The position numbers and the translations under genes were made by a program. A stretch of DNA of 64,000 nt, taken from positions 1,178,001-1,242,000 of the forward strand of contig NZ_CP006942.1 in NCBI RefSeq assembly GCF_000521605.1. The letters are read 5' to 3'. The DNA is from Mannheimia sp. USDA-ARS-USMARC-1261 (lineage in GTDB: Bacteria > Pseudomonadota > Gammaproteobacteria > Enterobacterales > Pasteurellaceae). The notes under the pieces are model-generated. The model was not told the origin of the DNA, searched no databases, and saw only the letters and a program-made list of their open reading frames with translations. Positions 28,627 through 37,086 of the stretch are shown piece by piece; position 1 is the first letter of the stretch; every line of letters starts with the position of its first letter.

Positions 28627-30495
28627 TTAATGATTTACACTTTTTAAGTATGTTTTCACAATTTCCCGATACTTTTCAATTTCTACTTTTGAATATTTTT
28701 TCTGATGTTCGTTAAAAACAGCAAGTGAGTTCAGCATTTGCGGAGTAGATAAATATAAACGTTTTAAACTAATATAAACAGCAGGCAAGGCTCGCTTTCC
28801 ATTTGCAAATGCGGTTAAATTTTGCCAATCACGCTCATCTAAAGAGATTTCTACAAGCGGTTGAAATTGCTCGAAATTTTGCAATTCCTCACAAATTTCC
28901 GTGAAAAACGGTTGAAGAGCGAAATCTCTGGCAAAAGCTTGGGTAGCTCGTTGGCTAAATTGTTTGCCTTGCTGCGAAATCGGGTAAATCATCATTGCAC
29001 TGCGGTAGCCACTACTTGCTTCTTTATTCGGTGTAATTTGCACCAGCCGGAAACCGCAAGCATACCAAAAACGATAGAGTGGAGCAGTCAGCCCAAAGCT
29101 GACCGAGAGAAAATCAAGCGGTGGTTTTTTATCTGCATTTTGCAAAATAAAGTCAGAAATTAACCGCTTGCCAATGCCTTGATTTTGCCATTCAGGCTGA
29201 ACCGCAATACGGGAAATCCGTACCGAACGTAATTGACACGCCTGTGGCAGATTGCCTTGAAAGCAGAGATATTGAGCCACCAAATTTCCTTGAGGACGAC
29301 GTTCGCCTAACCAAATGGCTTGCGTGAGATTTTCATCTAAATTGCCTTCATTTACCGCCCAAATACCACCGATAAGCTGATTATCTTGATATTTTGGATA
29401 CAAAATTTGCTGCTCGCCATCAAACAATCGGCGTAGATCCGTTGGGGTGGTTTTGTAGTGGGCGGTGGCGAGCAGGTTGTAAAAGGCAATTTGGTTAGCA
29501 ATATTTGTTGATTGTAAGGGCGAATTGCAATTCACCCCTACGATATCATCATTTAACAATAGCAATTCACCCACAAATTGCTCAAGCGGGTCATTCTCTC
29601 TCCACCGTAACGGTTGAGATAATGTCCAGTGTTTGGATGGCTTATTTAACATCTTCGGCAATTTAAGCTCAAACCCTCGCCCTGTGCCTTCATAGTTTTG
29701 CGTAGTCGTGGTTAAAATGACTTTGTCAAAATAATCACAAAGAGTCTTTAGGAGCGGCAAAGGTAAGCTGGCGGCTTCATCAATAAATAGCCATTGATTA
29801 GGGGAAATGCTTTTGTTTTTGACTCTCTCAATTAAATTATCAGGAGCGAAAAATGGGATTTGTTGCACGGCAGAACGCCAAAAACTCGGAAGAGCAGATA
29901 AAGAGCGAGCGGTAATCAATACATTGTGCTGTTTCGCTAGTTCTGTAGCAAGCAAACCTGCTAAAGTGGATTTCCCACGTCCACGAGGGGCAGTAATTAG
30001 ATGGATATTAGCATTATCAAGCGGCAGATTTTGCAAAATATTTTGCTGTTCTTCCGTTAATTTGTCAATTTTTGAGGAAATTTGACCGCTTGTTATTGGC
30101 AATTCAGCAAGGTTATCGCTAATTTCAAAACCAAATTTTTCCACTAATTGTTTAAAATGCTGATAGAAATTCGGGCAGGCAATAGCGTGATTTTCGTTCC
30201 AACGTAACGCATCGAAATCTAATTCGTGTTCTAAATTATTCCACTGAGGGCAAAGCAAAAATAAAGTACCGTTTTCTTGAATTGTGCCGGCAAGAATGGC
30301 AAATGCCTCAAGATGAAAATTGATGCCGTTTTCCGCCCGCATATCATAAATGGCGAAAGGGTATTCGTTACCTAATATGGATTTGGCGTTGGAAAAATGA
30401 ATAGCTTTAAAAGAGTGATTTTCAGGAATGTAAAAATAGCCTTGTTGAGCAAGGCTAAAAGTGTGTGGATTTGTAAGAATAACTAGCGAACGCAT
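28627..30495 (-). CDS. tmcA: tRNA(Met) cytidine acetyltransferase TmcA
   Basis: A 622-residue enzyme that makes N4-acetylcytidine at the wobble base of elongator tRNA-Met. Domain order: an N-terminal DUF1726 region, an RNA-helicase-like module with Walker A PRGRGKST and DEAA box FIDEAASLPL, then a GNAT acetyltransferase domain with SRIAVQPEWQNQGIGKRL for acetyl-CoA, and a C-terminal tRNA-binding part. Slightly shorter than E. coli TmcA (671). It starts 8 bp after ybeY, so it is the last gene of the moa-ybeY-tmcA unit. Confidence 0.93.
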   Translation of the reverse strand: MRSLVILTNPHTFSLAQQGYFYIPENHSFKAIHFSNAKSILGNEYPFAIYDMRAENGINFHLEAFAILAGTIQENGTLFLLCPQWNNLEHELDFDALRWNENHAIACPNFYQHFKQLVEKFGFEISDNLAELPITSGQISSKIDKLTEEQQNILQNLPLDNANIHLITAPRGRGKSTLAGLLATELAKQHNVLITARSLSALPSFWRSAVQQIPFFAPDNLIERVKNKSISPNQWLFIDEAASLPLPLLKTLCDYFDKVILTTTTQNYEGTGRGFELKLPKMLNKPSKHWTLSQPLRWRENDPLEQFVGELLLLNDDIVGVNCNSPLQSTNIANQIAFYNLLATAHYKTTPTDLRRLFDGEQQILYPKYQDNQLIGGIWAVNEGNLDENLTQAIWLGERRPQGNLVAQYLCFQGNLPQACQLRSVRISRIAVQPEWQNQGIGKRLISDFILQNADKKPPLDFLSVSFGLTAPLYRFWYACGFRLVQITPNKEASSGYRSAMMIYPISQQGKQFSQRATQAFARDFALQPFFTEICEELQNFEQFQPLVEISLDERDWQNLTAFANGKRALPAVYISLKRLYLSTPQMLNSLAVFNEHQKKYSKVEIEKYREIVKTYLKSVNH

Positions 30496-30503
30496 TGTTT
30501 TAT

Positions 30504-30986
30504 TTAAATTTTCTCTGAAATATACGGATCTTCATAGCCTAATGCTTGCATAATTTCCGTTTCAAGGCTTTCCATTTCAACCGCTTCACCTTCTTCAATA
30601 TGGTCGTAACCGAGTAAATGAAGTGTGCCGTGAATAGCGAGATGAGCCCAATGAGCTTCTAAAGGTTTTTGTTGTTCTTCAGCTTCTTTTTCCATCACTT
30701 GACGGCAGATAATTAAATCGCCTAATAATGGCATTTCAATGCCTTCTGGTACTTCAAATGGGAAAGAAAGCACGTTGGTCGGTTTATCTTTTCCTCGATA
30801 GGTTAAATTCAGCTCGTGGCTTTCTGCTTCATCCACAATACGAATGGTGATTTCACTTTCGGGGAAATCGTCTGTTTTGGCTTCAACCGCTAGGGCTTTA
30901 TGTACCCAAGTATAAAATTGTTGTTCGCTTGGTAAGTTTTCGCTGTTTTCACAGGCGATCTGCAAATCAATATATAAATTTTCCAT
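30504..30986 (-). CDS. ybeY: Endoribonuclease YbeY
   Basis: A 160-residue metal-dependent RNase for 16S rRNA 3'-end maturation and ribosome quality control. The zinc site HGxxHxxGYDH is at His119, His123 and His129. The upstream [12 protein letters not shown] is the other family signature. AAAGGA precedes the ATG by 5 bases. It lies between moaE (16 bp) and tmcA (8 bp). Usual neighbours phoL (ybeZ) and lnt are not here. Confidence 0.95.
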   Translation of the reverse strand: MENLYIDLQIACENSENLPSEQQFYTWVHKALAVEAKTDDFPESEITIRIVDEAESHELNLTYRGKDKPTNVLSFPFEVPEGIEMPLLGDLIICRQVMEKEAEEQQKPLEAHWAHLAIHGTLHLLGYDHIEEGEAVEMESLETEIMQALGYEDPYISEKI

Positions 30987-31002
30987 TTTTATCCTTTGCT
31001 AA

Positions 31003-31458
31003 TTATTGCCATTTTTCGACCGCTTGTTGATCGCTCTCACGCCCTTCAATCCAACGTTCTCCCTCTTGAGTTTGCTCACGTTTCCAAAATGGAGCTCGGG
31101 TTTTGAGATAGTCCATAATAAATTCATTGGCGTGGTAGGCATCGCCTCGATGAGCCGAGCTTACCCCCACCAACACAATTTCATCGCCGGTGTGGAGTTG
31201 CCCGATACGGTGGATAACCGCAACACGTTGAATATCCCAACGGGTACGAGCTTCATCTACAATTTCTTGTAGGGCTTTTTTCGTCATTGCAGGGTAGTGT
31301 TCGAGATATAAACCTGAAACATTATCTCCCAAATTCATTTCTCGTACTTTACCGATAAAAAGCGTGGTGGCTCCAACAGAATGATGTTCGCTTAACCAAC
31401 GGTAAATATGGTTTTGGTCAAATTCGGTTTCTTGCACTTCAATTAAGGTAGAGTTCAT
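31003..31458 (-). CDS. moaE: Molybdopterin synthase catalytic subunit
   Basis: A 151-residue large subunit of molybdopterin synthase. It inserts two sulfurs, carried by the MoaD thiocarboxylate, into cyclic pyranopterin monophosphate. Seen: ATTLFIGKVR, GLYLEHYPAMTKKAL, VAVIHRIGQLHTGDEIVLVGVSS split over two strands, and the catalytic lysine region PFWKRE. Its ATG directly follows the moaD TAA, which indicates tight coupling for the 1:1 complex. Confidence 0.96.
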   Translation of the reverse strand: MNSTLIEVQETEFDQNHIYRWLSEHHSVGATTLFIGKVREMNLGDNVSGLYLEHYPAMTKKALQEIVDEARTRWDIQRVAVIHRIGQLHTGDEIVLVGVSSAHRGDAYHANEFIMDYLKTRAPFWKREQTQEGERWIEGRESDQQAVEKWQ

Positions 31459-31704
31459 TTAGCCCCCTGTTACCGGTGGGAAAAAGGCGACTTCATCACC
31501 ATCTTTAATCGGGCTGTCTAGTGGGGATATGGTTTGATTGATTGCCACTAATAATTTACCTTTTTCTAACGCAAGTTGCCATTTTTTGCCTTGCTGGCTT
31601 AAATGTTCACGCAGTTCTTCTGCCGTAGTGAAATTGGCTTGCACTTCTAACATATCGGTTGCGACAAGTTCACGCACTTGAGCGAAAAATAATACTTTAA
31701 TCAA
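31459..31704 (-). CDS. moaD: Molybdopterin synthase sulfur-carrier subunit, TTG start
   Basis: An 81-residue ubiquitin-fold sulfur carrier ending in the required Gly-Gly (FFPPVTGG), which is adenylated by MoeB and thiocarboxylated. I chose the TTG at 31704: AGGAG lies 9 bases before it and the product then begins [11 protein letters not shown] as in the family. The only upstream ATGs would add 18 residues translated from the moaC end. The start overlaps the moaC stop by 8 bases. Confidence 0.9.
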   Translation of the reverse strand: MIKVLFFAQVRELVATDMLEVQANFTTAEELREHLSQQGKKWQLALEKGKLLVAINQTISPLDSPIKDGDEVAFFPPVTGG

Positions 31705-32173
31705 CGTTGAAATCTCCTGATTTACCGCCGCTTTTATGTAATAGGCGAACATTTTCAATTACCATATCTTTTTGCACGGCTTTGCACATATCATAAATAG
31801 TCAGAGCGGCTACGCTGGCAGCGGTTAAGGCTTCCATTTCCACACCTGTTTTCCCGGTGAGTTTGCAAAGCGATTCAATGCGAACTTGGTTGGTTTCAGG
31901 TAACGCTTCAAGCTGCACTTCCACTTTAGAAAGCAGTAATGGGTGGCAAAGCGGAATGAGTTCCCACGTTCTTTTTGCTGCTTGAATCCCTGCGATACGG
32001 GCGGTGGCAAAAACATCGCCTTTATGATGATTGCCGCTGATGATCATCTGCAAGGTTTCCGGGTTCATTCGTACATAAGCTTCGGCACGTGCAACACGGA
32101 CGGTTTCTTGTTTCATCGAAACATCAACCATATTAGCTTCGCCGTTTTGGTTGATGTGGGTGAAGTTGTTCAT
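31697..32173 (-). CDS. moaC: Cyclic pyranopterin monophosphate synthase
   Basis: A 158-residue enzyme that, after MoaA, closes the cyclic pyranopterin monophosphate ring. Seen: [16 protein letters not shown], the active-site [15 protein letters not shown] with Cys-His, [14 protein letters not shown] and the C-terminal KSGGKSG. Length matches E. coli MoaC (161). It normally follows moaA directly, but here a 0.5-kb inverted-repeat element lies between. moaB is absent from the set. Confidence 0.96.
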   Translation of the reverse strand: MNNFTHINQNGEANMVDVSMKQETVRVARAEAYVRMNPETLQMIISGNHHKGDVFATARIAGIQAAKRTWELIPLCHPLLLSKVEVQLEALPETNQVRIESLCKLTGKTGVEMEALTAASVAALTIYDMCKAVQKDMVIENVRLLHKSGGKSGDFNVD

Positions 32174-32216
32174 TTATTTTGTCTCTTTAAATTTAGGTAA
32201 AAAATTAATATCGTAG

Positions 32217-32702
32217 GTTTTTCTGTTACTTTCTTTGCTTGTGCAAAGAAAGTAACCAAAGAAAGCACACCCTACTTCACCGCTGTCTTCGCTTTATTTG
32301 AATTTGCTTGACGGAAAAATTGAAAACTCGCCAACTTCGTTGGCTCAAACACTCAATTTTTCCTACAAATTCAAAGTCGCTCAGGCGGTTCAGAAGGGAA
32401 CCCGTTGGAGCGTTACAAGCGGTTAAATTGAACTAAAAATTTGCACAAACGCTTGCGTTTGAACGTCGGCTTTGCCGACGGCACGAAGTGCGAGCGTAGC
32501 GAGTAAAAAATCGTGATAAATGCACCGCTTGCCCGTCTGAGCGACTTGCGATTTCTAGGAAAATCTGTACTGTTTGAGCCGCTTGCGGCGAGTTTACAAA
32601 TTTTCCGTGAAAGAAATCGCAACCAAGCGAAGTTCGGGTCGCCTTTCTTTTGGTTACTTTTCTTTGGCGAAGCAAAGAAAAGAAAAGTAACAGAAACAAC
32701 GC
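32217..32702. repeat. MITE-like 0.5-kb imperfect inverted repeat between moaA and moaC
   Basis: Two arms of about 190 bp (32217-32405 and the complement of 32515-32702) align by eye over most of their length. Shared blocks include TTTCTGTTACTTT at the tips, ACGGAAAA, AAACTCGCC, GGCTCAAACA, TTTTCCTA and AAGTCGCTCAG. Each tip is itself a hairpin: GTTACTTTCTTTGC (32225-32238) pairs perfectly with 32243-32256. The central 110 bp hold an uptake core and CGTCGGC/GCCGACG (32464-32480). Short frames inside follow the repeat and look non-coding. The right end lies within a few bases of the moaA stop. Confidence 0.7.
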
Positions 32703-32712
32703 TTGGTGGTTG

Positions 32713-33735
32713 TTATCCACCGATACTGGATAAATTATTCCTCACCCCACTATCTCCAATATGCAAATAGTGGTGTTCTCGTTTACCTTGTAAAGCTGAT
32801 TTCAAGCGAGTTTCAAGCTGTAATTGTTGATCGTCTGACTGCAATAAATCCCGAATATCAATCCCTTCTTCGCCAAATAAGCAGAGGTGTAATTTGCCTA
32901 AGGCAGACACTCGCAGGCGATTGCACGAGGCACAGAAATTCTTTTCATAAGGCATAATCAAACCGATTTCGCCTTTGTAATCTGGGTGGGATAACACTTT
33001 AGCCGGACCATCGGATATTCCTTTTGGTTGTAGCTGCCAGCCTTCTCTGAACAAACGCTCCATCACAGATTGCCCTGAAAGGTGCTGCTCTTTGAAAAAG
33101 CTGTCCATTTCGCTGGTTTCCATCAGCTCAATAAAACGCATTTGAATCGGTTTATCTTTAATCCACGCTAAAAATTTATCTAACTCGTGGGCGGTGTATT
33201 GTTTCATTAACACAGCATTGACTTTGATTTTTTTATAGCCAATTTCAAAGGCTTTATCAATGCCGTTTAAAATGGATTGCAGCTTGTTTTCGCCTGTAAT
33301 CAGTTGAAATTGTCGAGTATCTAAACTATCAACACTCACGTTAATATCGGTAATACCGGCTTGCTGCCAGAGTTCAACATCACGCTCCATTCGGTAGCCG
33401 TTAGTGGTTAAGGCGACTTTGCGAATGCCAGCAGTTTGTGAAAGGGTATGAGCAATTTCGGCAAAATCTTTGCGTAAAGTCGGCTCTCCGCCTGTAATAC
33501 GGATTTTCTCTGTACCTAGATTAGCAAAGGCTTTAGCGATACGTTGGATTTCGTCCACTTTCAGAAATGTCTGCTTATGCGAAGGCGGTTTATAACCATC
33601 AGGCAAGCAGTAATTACAACGGAAGTTGCAAACATCGGTAATGGATAATCTCAAATAGGTATATTGACGCTGAAAGCGATCAACAAGCCCGGAAATATCA
33701 TTACCCACGTTTTTAATTGGGATAATAGATTGCAT
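32713..33735 (-). CDS. moaA: GTP 3',8-cyclase (radical SAM) MoaA
   Basis: A 340-residue radical-SAM enzyme that starts molybdenum cofactor synthesis by rearranging GTP. The SAM-binding 4Fe-4S cysteines are C36, C40 and C43 (CNFRCNYC). The second cluster uses CASCNRLRVS and a later Cys in KLHLCLFG. The C-terminus ends in the conserved Gly-Gly tail that MoaA needs. AAGGTG sits 6 bases before the ATG, at the 3' end of a Moco riboswitch leader. Confidence 0.97.
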   Translation of the reverse strand: MQSIIPIKNVGNDISGLVDRFQRQYTYLRLSITDVCNFRCNYCLPDGYKPPSHKQTFLKVDEIQRIAKAFANLGTEKIRITGGEPTLRKDFAEIAHTLSQTAGIRKVALTTNGYRMERDVELWQQAGITDINVSVDSLDTRQFQLITGENKLQSILNGIDKAFEIGYKKIKVNAVLMKQYTAHELDKFLAWIKDKPIQMRFIELMETSEMDSFFKEQHLSGQSVMERLFREGWQLQPKGISDGPAKVLSHPDYKGEIGLIMPYEKNFCASCNRLRVSALGKLHLCLFGEEGIDIRDLLQSDDQQLQLETRLKSALQGKREHHYLHIGDSGVRNNLSSIGG

Positions 33736-33749
33736 TTGACACCTTTCTA

Positions 33750-33877
33750 AACACGAGAGGACAACCCATTTCTAAGTTATCCTTTGAACAGCTGAATCAC
33801 AAAGCTGTTACTGGCATAAATTCCATATCAAAAATTTGTCTTTAATTTTTAGAGTTAGGAAATAATGCTCGGAGTCT
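33750..33877 (-). ncRNA. Moco riboswitch upstream of moaA
   Basis: In the transcribed strand the leader has CCGAGC near the 5' end and CTCG near the 3' end as closing stem. A CCTAA...GATATGG internal arm follows, then a hairpin AACAGC/GCTGTT, and a hairpin GGATAAC/GTTGTCC with loop TTAGAAATGG. AGAAAGGTGTC follows, containing the ribosome site. The architecture fits the Moco RNA motif known upstream of moaA in gammaproteobacteria, and a second copy with the same blocks occurs before torZ in this window. Confidence 0.8.
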
Positions 33878-33975
33878 TAAATAAAATTGGTTTTATTGTA
33901 GGGGGAGAATGCTGATTAAGCAAGAGGTATATAGTGGTATATTTTAAGCTCAGATCATAACTAAATCAGGTTGGT

Positions 33976-33989
33976 TTGATTTATATCAT
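33976..33989 (+). promoter_or_regulatory. FNR box and promoter for the LuxR-PBP regulator gene
   Basis: TTGAT-TTAT-ATCAT matches the FNR consensus TTGAT-N4-ATCAA at 9 of 10 positions. A candidate -10, TATTTT, lies at 34012-34017, giving a start near 34024. The box centre is then at about -41.5, the class II activation position. The box also lies 98 bp upstream of the divergent moaA leader and could act on it too. Confidence 0.6.
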
Positions 33990-34047
33990 TTTTTTGAATA
34001 GGTAATTTTGTTATTTTAATTTGACAATTTTTTACTTAGGAAAAAGA

Positions 34048-35787
34048 ATGACTGAAAATAATCAATGGTCTTGCTTAATTAATAAGCAAGGCGAGGTTTT
34101 AGAATGGGAAAATAAAGCTGGAGTAGAGTATTTAACGCAGCTAGAACAACTCTGCCTCTATGCTCAAGCGTTTCTCTATTCAGATCAGACTTCATTATCT
34201 TTTTTCTATTGTTTGCCTCATCAGCATTGGCTCAAGGTTCTGCTAAAACGCCATCAAGAGTTTACGTTAATACACGCAGAGCAGAGCAAATTACCATTTG
34301 AACTGAGTAAGCGAGAAATTGAGCTATTAACGTTAGTCAGCAGTGGATTGAGTAATGAAGAAATTGCAAATGAATTAAATATCAGCAAGCGTACCGTTGG
34401 TAAACATATTGAAAATATTTTCTCTAAAACGAAAACAGAAAGTCGAACTTTGCTGGCTGTTTTTGCCATTACAGAGCATTTAATCTGCTTACCAACACCG
34501 GGTAAGCTAGAACAATCTATTCTTGCTACCTTTAAAATTGAACAACTCGCGTTGCAAATTGCAAATAAAAAACGACCGCTTGTAATGGATGAACCTGCAA
34601 CTTTTTCAATTAACAGTTATAGCCATCGCCCTATTATTCTTGGTGTACCCTATGTGGAACAGGGGATTGGACAAATTGATACCAAAGAATTACTTAATGG
34701 TACGCAACTTGCGGTAGAAAATATAAATCGGCAAGGCGGTATTAATGGGCGAGAAGTACAAATTGCCACTGCCGGTTTTTGTGTAGAGGATAAATCCAGC
34801 ATATTAAATGCTTATAATGCGTTGTTGGATCAAGAAGTTGATGCGATTTCTACCGCCTATGCTTGTTATTTGCCCGAAGTTCACGAACTCATTGCAACCG
34901 AAGGCATTCCTTATTTACATATTGCTACTCATAGCGGTTCAAATAAACTTGCACAGAATTTGCCAAATAAGCGAATTGAGAATATGTTCCAAGTATGTGC
35001 GAGCGATGTTACTTATAGCTTGGGTATTTTAAATTTTCTGCAATATTACCGTTATTATTATGCCGATTTTATGCAAAATAAAACGGTAATGATCGTAAGT
35101 GTGAAATGGCAAAAAGTGGATATTGGTATCGATAATTTATCGCACAATTTGCATAAACAAGGCTGGAATGTTGAATATGTAGAGCTAGAACAAGAGCCGA
35201 CGGCTTATCAACATTTGATGCAGCAAATTCATAATATTTCACCCTCTATGATCGTACTTGCTTCTTATTTTGCGGAAGATATTGTCCATTTTCATCAAGC
35301 CTTTATTGAAAATCCGACTAATGCAATTATTTACAGTATTTATGCACCTTCTGCATTTTTACCACACGAACAACCTTGCGAAGGAGTATTGTGGAGTACC
35401 AATAGTGGCTTAAGCGATAACTATTTAGGGCGGCAATTTTGCCGATGTTATGAACAGTTATTCGAGCGAAAACCAACCTATTCACAAGCCAGTATTGCTT
35501 ATGATCAAGCTAATATTTTAGCAAACGCTTGGAAGCAAAGTGTATCGCCTCGCCATTTTAAAGCAGTTTCAAATATTATTCGTCAGCAACCGCATTATGG
35601 CGTAAACGGCACTTATTATTTTAATACCGATAGCCAAATCGGTTTAACTTACCCGGAAACAAAAGACTTATCAATTAGCTTGCCACAGCTTATCTATCAA
35701 ATTCAGCAAGGCAGAAGTGCGGTAATTGCACCTGAACTATTTGCTGATTCACAATTTGTGCTACCTGCTTGGTTTTCTTATAAATGA
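34048..35787 (+). CDS. LuxR-type DNA-binding domain fused to a LivJ/AmiC-like ligand-binding domain
   Basis: A 579-residue predicted one-component regulator. An N-terminal region of about 80 residues of unknown type is followed by a LuxR/FixJ helix-turn-helix at about 84-142 (LSKREIELLTLVSSGLSNEEIA, then ISKRTVGKHIENIF in the recognition helix). From about 193 to the end it is a type I periplasmic-binding-protein fold of the LivJ/AmiC group: NGTQLAVENINRQGGINGREV, then IPYLHIATHSGS. There is no signal peptide or membrane segment, so the ligand is sensed in the cytoplasm, as in AmiC. ATG 34048 has AGGA at 6 bases. FNR-like promoter upstream, own terminator downstream, torYZ next on the same strand. 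Confidence 0.85.
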   Translation: MTENNQWSCLINKQGEVLEWENKAGVEYLTQLEQLCLYAQAFLYSDQTSLSFFYCLPHQHWLKVLLKRHQEFTLIHAEQSKLPFELSKREIELLTLVSSGLSNEEIANELNISKRTVGKHIENIFSKTKTESRTLLAVFAITEHLICLPTPGKLEQSILATFKIEQLALQIANKKRPLVMDEPATFSINSYSHRPIILGVPYVEQGIGQIDTKELLNGTQLAVENINRQGGINGREVQIATAGFCVEDKSSILNAYNALLDQEVDAISTAYACYLPEVHELIATEGIPYLHIATHSGSNKLAQNLPNKRIENMFQVCASDVTYSLGILNFLQYYRYYYADFMQNKTVMIVSVKWQKVDIGIDNLSHNLHKQGWNVEYVELEQEPTAYQHLMQQIHNISPSMIVLASYFAEDIVHFHQAFIENPTNAIIYSIYAPSAFLPHEQPCEGVLWSTNSGLSDNYLGRQFCRCYEQLFERKPTYSQASIAYDQANILANAWKQSVSPRHFKAVSNIIRQQPHYGVNGTYYFNTDSQIGLTYPETKDLSISLPQLIYQIQQGRSAVIAPELFADSQFVLPAWFSYK

Positions 35788-35792
35788 TATTG

Positions 35793-35818
35793 AGGGAGAG
35801 TTTTCTCCCTTTTTTATT
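35793..35818 (+). terminator. Terminator after the LuxR-PBP regulator
   Basis: AGGGAGA (35793-35799) with TCTCCCT (35804-35810), loop GTTT, then TTTTTATTT. It separates the regulator from torYZ. Confidence 0.85.
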
Positions 35819-35845
35819 TGTTATTTTTGCCTTAGATCAAACTTC

Positions 35846-35865
35846 ATTAACTCTTTTGAGTTAAT
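35846..35865 (+). promoter_or_regulatory. Palindromic operator 1 before torY
   Basis: ATTAACTC-TTTT-GAGTTAAT is a perfect 8-4-8 palindrome. Its core TAACTC-N4-GAGTTA recurs once, centred exactly 40 bp downstream. A symmetric site of this size suits a dimeric LuxR/NarL-type regulator such as the neighbouring fusion protein. Confidence 0.6.
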
Positions 35866-35887
35866 ACGTATTTTTACTTATTGTTTA

Positions 35888-35903
35888 TAACTCTAATGAG
35901 TTA
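35888..35903 (+). promoter_or_regulatory. Palindromic operator 2 before torY
   Basis: TAACTC-TAAT-GAGTTA, the second copy of the torY palindrome. Its right half could overlap a -35 element (GAGTTA) paired with TTTAAT at 35920-35925, so an activator bound here would touch RNA polymerase directly. Confidence 0.55.
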
Positions 35904-35954
35904 ATAAAATGCCTTCGTCTTTAATTTTTAGCGTTTTTTAGTGGGGGTAGTTAT

Positions 35955-37070
35955 ATGTCTAAGATGAAAAAAATAGCCGCTTTTATTGGCATTATGGGGC
36001 TTGGGGCTGCCGTTTTAGGTGGTTCTCAATATGCGATGAAAAACACGAATTCGACTGAATTTTGTGTCAGCTGTCATTCAATGACTCACCCGCAAGCAGA
36101 ATGGGAAGGAAGTGTGCATTTCTCCAACCGAAAAGGGATTCGAGCGGAGTGTTCAGATTGCCACGTACCGCAAGATGGCTTGCACTATTTCAAAGCAAAA
36201 ATGGTTGCTTTAAAAGATGTTTGGCATACCTTTGTTACCAACAAATTGCCTGACCAAGAAGCCTATGAGGCTCACCGTTTAGAGATGGCTCAACGTGTGT
36301 GGGAGGATATGAAAGAAACAGATTCCGCGACTTGCCGTTCTTGCCATAGTTTTGATGCAATGGTGCTTTCAGAGCAAAAAGAAGCCGCACAGAAAATGCA
36401 TAAACTTGCTCAAGAAACAAATCAAACTTGTATTGATTGCCATAAAGGTATTGCTCATTTTATGCCTGATATTCAAGTGGACAATGCAGCCGCTGCAGGT
36501 GAATTAGCAAAACACGGTGCAGAGTTTACCGAAAATGATAAAACGCTTTATGCTCTTGCAATGACACCCGTTCAGCTAACACAAGGTGGCGAGATTCGCT
36601 TATTGCCTTATGCTGAATTGCATCAATGGAAAGAAGATGGCGAACAGCTAAAAGCAACTATTAATGGTTGGCAACAAGAAGGGGCAGAGTCTGTTGTGTA
36701 TATGGATTTAGGCAAACGCATTATGGTTGCGTTATTACCTGATGAAGCACAAAGTAAAGTTAATATCGTAAAAACGGTTTTCGATAATGTAACTAACTCT
36801 AATTGGAAAGAAGTGAATTTTGAAGTTACCGTTCCAAAAACCGCAGTAACTGCAAATATTGCTGCCTTAAATCAATTTGGCAATAACTTAAACCAAACGC
36901 ATTGTAGTGGTTGCCACGCAGCAATAGGAGCTGATCACTATACCGCTAACCAATGGATCGGCGTAGTGAATTCAATGAAAGATCGTACTTCAATGTCTGC
37001 AGATGATGTACGTGCAGTAACCATTTATTTACAACGTAACGCTAAAGATATTGTAGGCAGTTCACATTAA
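35955..37070 (+). CDS. torY: Pentaheme c-type cytochrome of the NapC/TorC family
   Basis: A 371-residue membrane-anchored electron carrier that takes electrons from menaquinol and passes them to the periplasmic reductase TorZ. One N-terminal transmembrane segment (about 7-25) is followed by a NapC/NirT domain with four haem sites (CVSCH, CSDCH, CRSCH, CIDCH). A TorC-type C-terminal extension carries a fifth site (CSGCH). Length and haem count match TorY. The ATG at 35955 follows GGGGG. The two palindromes lie in its promoter region. torZ follows after 209 bp that hold a riboswitch. Confidence 0.93.
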   Translation: MSKMKKIAAFIGIMGLGAAVLGGSQYAMKNTNSTEFCVSCHSMTHPQAEWEGSVHFSNRKGIRAECSDCHVPQDGLHYFKAKMVALKDVWHTFVTNKLPDQEAYEAHRLEMAQRVWEDMKETDSATCRSCHSFDAMVLSEQKEAAQKMHKLAQETNQTCIDCHKGIAHFMPDIQVDNAAAAGELAKHGAEFTENDKTLYALAMTPVQLTQGGEIRLLPYAELHQWKEDGEQLKATINGWQQEGAESVVYMDLGKRIMVALLPDEAQSKVNIVKTVFDNVTNSNWKEVNFEVTVPKTAVTANIAALNQFGNNLNQTHCSGCHAAIGADHYTANQWIGVVNSMKDRTSMSADDVRAVTIYLQRNAKDIVGSSH

Positions 37071-37086
37071 TTTTTAACTTAGAGGA

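Noticed and set aside
32433-32770. Open frames of 69-95 codons on both strands between moaA and moaC
   Set aside because: They lie inside the inverted-repeat element, overlap each other and the end of moaA, and their composition follows the repeat. No ribosome site or domain.
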